Source: Trichuris trichiura (taxonomy: Eukaryota; Nematoda; Enoplea; Trichinellida; Trichuridae). Taken from it: a stretch of DNA of 64,000 nt. The position numbers were made by a program, and so were the translations under genes. Numbering within the stretch: the first letter of the stretch is position 1; each line of letters begins with the position of its first letter. Of this stretch, positions 59,537-64,000 are shown one piece after another. The notes under the pieces were generated by a model. The model was not told the origin of the DNA. It saw nothing but the letters and a program-made list of their open reading frames with translations, and did not search any database. The stretch covers positions 2,170,001 to 2,234,000 of the forward strand of contig JBAJFE010000014.1 of NCBI GenBank assembly GCA_037903355.1. The letters are read 5' to 3'.

Positions 59537-61007
59537 ATGCATAAGCGAATGCTACAAGTAATAGAAGAACGAATTAAATATGAGCGGAAAGGCCCAAAGC
59601 AAGGGAAAAGTGTAGAAGAAAATGCAGATGGCATATGCGCAATAGGAGAAGTTTTGAAAAGACGATGGAAATTAGTAGGTGCCTCCACAATAGCATCAAT
59701 TGTTTTCATGTCAATTTTTAAGGTTGAGCTAATTGGAAGCGGTGGCTTTGGAGAAGTCTATGAAGCTGCCGACCTAGTCGACGGAACTCGAGTAGCTTTG
59801 AAGATAGAACAGAAGGGAATCGAAAGCAGTGCTCTTGACGTTGAGCTTTCTGTCTATTCCGTCTTTGCAGGTCATTATGATGGTTCTTTAAATTTCTGTA
59901 ATACATTGGCCTAGGGATTAGAGGTTTAAGTGAAAGAGAAGGCAAAATTTTTTGAAATTAAGTTTTCTCAGGAAAAGTTAACGTAAAATAAAAACGTAAT
60001 TATCTTTTTCACTGTTCTCCAAAGATGGTTTGCTGCTTAAGTTAGCAACGAGCGATCCTTCTCAGCATTTAAAAATGGGCTTCTGTTCAAAGCACGTTAA
60101 GTGGTGCGATGGTTTCAGGCAGCAAATATTGCCCATCCTTTTACGATTACGGGAGCACGGATACAGCTGTGTTCATAGTGATACAACTTCTGGGACCGAG
60201 TTTATCACAGTGGAGACGCTGTATGCCTAAAAAGTGTTTTACAGTTGGGACGGCAATTCGATGTGCTCATCAGATCCTCTGCGCACTTGAGGAATTGCAT
60301 GAAGCAGGATATATACATCGCGACATCAAGCTAGTAAGGAAAGTGACAGCGTCATCTAACGATCTGACGATTGCTTTCAGTCGAATATTGCCCCAGGATT
60401 AGTCTCAGACTCGAAATTTGGGCTTTTCCTTTTCGATTTTGGGTTGTGCAGAAAGTACATACTGGACAATGGTGTTCATAAAGACGAACGAGCAAGCGTG
60501 GGCTTCAGAGGCACGAGTCGTTACGCATCAATTAACGCGCATGACTGCAAAGTACTCTAACTTAAAGACGGTTAACATTTTTTCAAGCTATTAGTTATAG
60601 GATTTAAGTCGTCGTGATGACATGATGTCCCTTTTTTATGTCACGGTCGAGATGTTCACGGGAAAATTACCCTGGTGCAGAATGAAGAACAGAAACGAAA
60701 TTGCAGCCTTAAAGAAAAGAACTTCCGTAAAGACTCTTTGCAGCGGACTACCACATGAGCTGCCTTTGATCTACAATCACATAAGCAGCCTTAAGTAAAA
60801 ACAAGTTTCTTGTATTTTCAGTAAATCCTGTTTTTCTTAAGGTTCAAAGACAAGCCGGGCTATGATACATTAAAGCAATATTTTGACGATGTACTCTCTC
60901 GTGAAAAAGTAAAAATGGATGATCCCTTTGACTGGCAAAGAGATGAATTTCTTACAACTGAGGCGGCCAAGCGAATGACAAATTATTGTATCAGCTATTT
61001 CAGCTGA
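59537..61007 (+). CDS. tau-tubulin-kinase-like protein kinase (CK1 group)
   Basis: Six exons, 59537-59674, 59723-59870, 60119-60333, 60381-60551, 60601-60794 and 60842-61007, join in phase to 343 aa. Catalytic features are all present: the Gly-rich loop GSGGFGEVYEA (51-61), the VAIK-type Lys in VALKIE (73), HRDIKLSN (162-169, with Leu where TTBKs usually have Pro), DFG (186-188), and CK1-type activation segment GFRGTSRYASINAHDC. LSRRDDMMSLFYVTVEM and GKLPWCR follow, then the C-lobe end YDTLKQYFDDVL. The 40-residue N-terminal extension is basic. The first intron is 48 bp, in frame and stop-free, so its retention would simply insert 16 residues. TTBK-like kinases form large families in nematodes, often germline or sperm expressed (known for C. 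elegans); the substrate here is unknown. Confidence 0.9.
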
Positions 61008-61984
61008 AAAATGCATGTAATCTGCCGTGTGTTTAACTGGAATTGCAATGTTTTTTCTGTGATAATGTAAAAGAGCTATAAAAGTAAAATTAACTGAAAA
61101 TATTAGTGCTGCTTTGTCTAAGCGCAAAGGTTTTGCCAGCAAGTGTGCATAAATAAATCTTATTAAGAATGTTTCCTTGATTCTGTTCAATCACGCAGAC
61201 ATTTTTAGATTGGGAATCTGAACGCAGGCGAAGTAGATTACTAGCTAAATAACGCAGTTATTCTTAATTCAGTGACTCAAACATTGCTTTGAGAATATAG
61301 ATCATTAATGTGGATGTGTAGAATTTCGTAAACGGATATAGACGAAGGAATTACCATGGACTGCTCATTCCTATCCTGACATGAATTGGTTGGGACATAG
61401 TTAAAACCCAGCATTCAATTGTGGCCATAAACGGCTAATGGTCGGTGCATCTCTCTACTTTTCAGGATGGTATATTTAATGGCACTGAACACGTGACTTT
61501 GGTAAAGGTGTCGTGGGCTTTCATTGGGAGAAAAGTTACGGGCATCCCCGTTCTCCGCAAAACTTGGAGCAAGATAGGTCCTGAAAACTTCAGGGCTTTT
61601 AAACAAATTAACGCAACAGGATGTCAACAGGATATCTGTATCCACTTTCACAGTGGAAAGTTTCATTTGAGATGTAATTGTTTGTATGAGATGTGCAATA
61701 TATTAATGAAAAAGTGGGTTTCATATTAAATGATTTTGTGTAAGCTGGTGTATGTTTTTCAGAGGCCACTTGAATTAGGCTGAAGCATTAAGCTACGATG
61801 CACAGTATTGCAACCACTGTTTAGTCAATTTCTGCCCTGAAGACAGAGCGTTGTCAGTTCCAAAAACTTTAGAATAACGGTTGCTTTTCGAACGCTTTAT
61901 TCGCAATAAAAGAAAATGTTAAGTCTCATAGTTGATCTTCGGTTCAAAGGTTTGGCCTGTTTGATGAATCTGTAAGTAAACTTC
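61008..61984. other. 3' flank of the kinase gene
   Basis: AATAAA occurs at about 61152 on the + strand and could be the kinase poly(A) signal. The frames at 61415-61729 on both strands have no motif. Confidence 0.4.
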
Positions 61985-62240
61985 AAAATGCCCCACCAGC
62001 GAATGGATGAGCAGATTGTTAGAGGAAAATACAGAACAAATGTATGCCGTACGTTTCAGAACTCCTGTAGTTTCGTCGTCAGCAATGTAAGGGAGCTGAC
62101 GGTACCACGGTTGCTCCGTGGTTGACGTTTACGAAACAAACGTTAATTTTTAACGAATGGGTAGCCAAACCGCAAAAATTTTCATTTGGAAAACGCGCCC
62201 ATTAGGAAGGAAGAAAGAAGAAAGAAAAAAATTAAATGCT
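61985..62240. mobile_element. mosaic foldback fragment
   Basis: Arm words of the C/D subfamily (GCGAATGGATGAGCAGATTG) lead into a degenerate core (TCGTCAGCAATG, about 62075). A piece of the element-A arm then follows (TAACGAATGGGTAGCCAAAC, CGCAAAAATTTTCATTTGGA) and an A-type purine tail (CGCGCCCATTAGGAAGGAAG). This looks like template switching or nested insertion between two subfamilies. Confidence 0.55.
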
Positions 62241-62274
62241 ATTATTATTACTAAAAAAGCTTTTGCTTACTTAG

Positions 62275-62480
62275 TGTCACGAAACCAAACTCTGGTTTTA
62301 CTCAACTTAAATGACGGCTAGCGACTGGAGATAGAGAGAGCAGTCAAAGAGACGGTGCACTAGAGATCGCGGCCGTGCTTCAGCTCGACACTAAGAGAAC
62401 GATAACGATCAGCGTACGCAGGTACGGTGACCAATAAGCGACACTGAAGCATCAGCCAGCATACTACACTTAGCCAATGC
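62275..62480 (+). repeat. dispersed direct repeat, copy 2
   Basis: Matches 425-635 (CACGAAACCAAACTCTGGTT ... CGTACGCAGGTACGGTGACC) with scattered changes and one longer block (CTGGAGATAGAGAGAG). Confidence 0.6.
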
Positions 62481-63128
62481 CAGCTTTAATACTAATGGAA
62501 TCTGCTACTTTATGCCTTGGGAAAACCTAATAGATGGGATCAGAGTGCACTCCAGAGCAAGAACAGGTTTGTTGTCGCTTTGGCAAATGCATGTGTGTAG
62601 CAGGCTATGATCACTTAACTACTGAGGCCTCTAGAGGCGCACAGATTTCAAGCAAATTGCGTGCAGGAGCATTTGAAGAGCATTGACAGCAGAAGCATCT
62701 CACTTTTGCTTCATAAAAAAATTGAAGTTTTCTGAAGATATACTAACACCTCAGCACGTGGACTATAGTTTATATACATGGTTACACACGACAGGCTCAA
62801 CAGTAGTTTCAGCAAAGCTCGTAATCAAGGGCACATTTTGCCGCTACTATTATTGGCAACATAAAAATGATTGTTTATGGTGTGCCTGTTTAACCTACTG
62901 GAAAATGCAATCCTTAATATCACATGTAACGCATCCTGTTTTTCATGGTAGCTGTAGTTGTCTTTTTTTGTTAGTCTTATGTCTCTGGTACTAGGAGAGG
63001 AGTAAAATTTTAAACTTTAGATAGATAATGCAATCCGCTGTACTTTGTTTCGTCGCTGTCTCCACTTTTTGGTGGGGAAAGCGATTATTGAGTGCACACC
63101 CGTTTTATGAACTGCTCACAGTTGGTCA
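62481..63128. other. no supported gene
   Basis: The frame 62683-62994 is T-rich and hydrophobic at its end but lacks motif or splice support. Confidence 0.35.
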
Positions 63129-63136
63129 TTCTAATT

Positions 63137-63972
63137 CAGTGTTTCCCAACCTTTTTGGAGCCAGGGCCCCCTTTCGCGACCTTCAACTTGCCCAGGCCCC
63201 CCGTCATTCTCCCCAACGTAATTCTCCTGCTTATGTTATCCTCAAGTGCGCCTACCATGGTTACGTTGTTGTGAATTCGTACAAGTAGCTCAACACCTGA
63301 AACAGGCTGCAGAATGTAGAATTGACTTCGCTGCTTACCGTGTATTCCAAGGGAATACCAGTTAAGCCGGGCCGTCATTAAAAACCTTGTTAACCTGAAC
63401 ACTGAATTTCTTTTCTACACTAGAGCGAAATGGCTAGTAAGGAAGCCAGCTGCCATATACGACGAAAGCACCTTAACGATACTCGAAGCCGTGAACGTCT
63501 TTAATTCTTTAGTTGGCACTGAAGGCGTTCCGCATTGCTGGACTTAAGCCGGCTAATTGCAGATCAGGGAGCCATCAGAGTACAAGCGCCGCACTGGGTT
63601 TCCTCTTCCTCAATTTTTTGGGTTGTTAGCAATGGTAGCGCAATATGTAAGTCAGGCTGCGATGCTGTTCTCAGGGCCGCGCAACACTGAATCTACATTC
63701 AATATTTTCTCGGAGCAAGACGACAGTCGCTTGATCTTACCTCAGTGTGACGACTGGGTATGGTGCAGTGCTACTAATTTATCCACGTCCGGCTCGATAG
63801 TCGTCAGGAGTAATCTCAGGTCGCCTCGCCTCACTATCCTGAACGGCAGGATTGCTCTCGTCCTGCGGCACCGACTACCAGGGACCCCCTAAATCCCCAA
63901 TCCTTCCCAGGGCCCCCTTCAAGTTTTCCAAGGCCCCCAAGGGGCCCCTGGGACCCCCTTTGGGAATCACTG
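63137..63972. mobile_element. hAT-superfamily non-autonomous element with perfect 8-bp target duplication
   Basis: CAGTGTTTCCCAACC at 63137 pairs with GGGAATCACTG ending 63972 (one mismatch in 11). The octamer TTCTAATT is repeated exactly at 63129-63136 and 63973-63980. The inner flanks are rich in GGCCCCC blocks. An 836-bp body carries no intact transposase; the frame 63557-63892 is probably incidental. Confidence 0.85.
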
Positions 63973-64000
63973 TTCTAATTGATCTCATAACGAACAGTTC

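Noticed and set aside
1..64000. Stop-codon reassignment to explain the in-frame TAG (28879) and TAA (53568)
   Set aside because: TAA, TAG and TGA all end intact genes or interrupt non-coding frames normally here (for example TIMM23 ends in TAG and the kinase in TGA). Pseudogenisation or read error is simpler.
1..64000. CRISPR arrays, tRNA or rRNA genes
   Set aside because: No regularly spaced short direct repeats with unique spacers and no cloverleaf or rRNA-like segments were seen in either strand.

Overview
The window looks like nematode nuclear DNA. Introns are small (mostly 43-68 bp) with TTTCAG/TTTAG-type acceptors. One gene is a GNAT protein of the type expanded in nematodes (formerly DUF1248), and there is a tau-tubulin-kinase-like kinase, a type also expanded there. 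Codon use, intron style and the absence of operon or prokaryotic signals all fit a eukaryote. I cannot fix the genus or clade. All coordinates and phases below were worked out by hand.

Layout. 1-61 is probably the 3' end of an exon of a gene lying to the left. 425-9000 is repeat-rich. 9119-10903 (-) is an intronless muscarinic-type GPCR close to nematode GAR-2. 11-23 kb holds no gene I can support. 23144-32228 (+) is a 16-exon animal haem peroxidase that has lost every catalytic and haem-linking residue I can place, and carries one in-frame TAG. 33835-39613 (+) is a second, catalytically intact haem peroxidase whose 5' exons I could not find. 39942-41016 (-) is the GNAT acetyltransferase. 41409-42390 is a decayed Tigger/pogo transposon. 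44647-45698 (+) is a secreted protein with five Kunitz domains. 46.3-48.0 kb holds two hAT-like elements and a mariner relic. 50546-51645 (+) is TIMM23. 52944-55278 (-) is a cathepsin B gene with a frameshift and an in-frame stop. 59537-61007 (+) is the kinase. 63137-63972 is a hAT element with a perfect 8-bp target duplication.

The two peroxidases, the Kunitz protein and the cathepsin B are all secretory. They could act in cuticle, host interface or digestion, but nothing in the sequence ties them into one pathway.

The most unusual feature is a dispersed family of foldback elements (five fairly complete, several single-arm). They share: (i) a conserved core CTGANGA-stem-GAAA, which matches the hammerhead-ribozyme core and whose 5-6 bp stem co-varies between copies; (ii) a one-sided tail of about 35-40 nt; (iii) flanking direct repeats of 13-14 bp. 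This combination is what I would expect of non-autonomous, hammerhead-bearing, Penelope-like retroelements (retrozyme-like). Several copies lie inside peroxidase introns.
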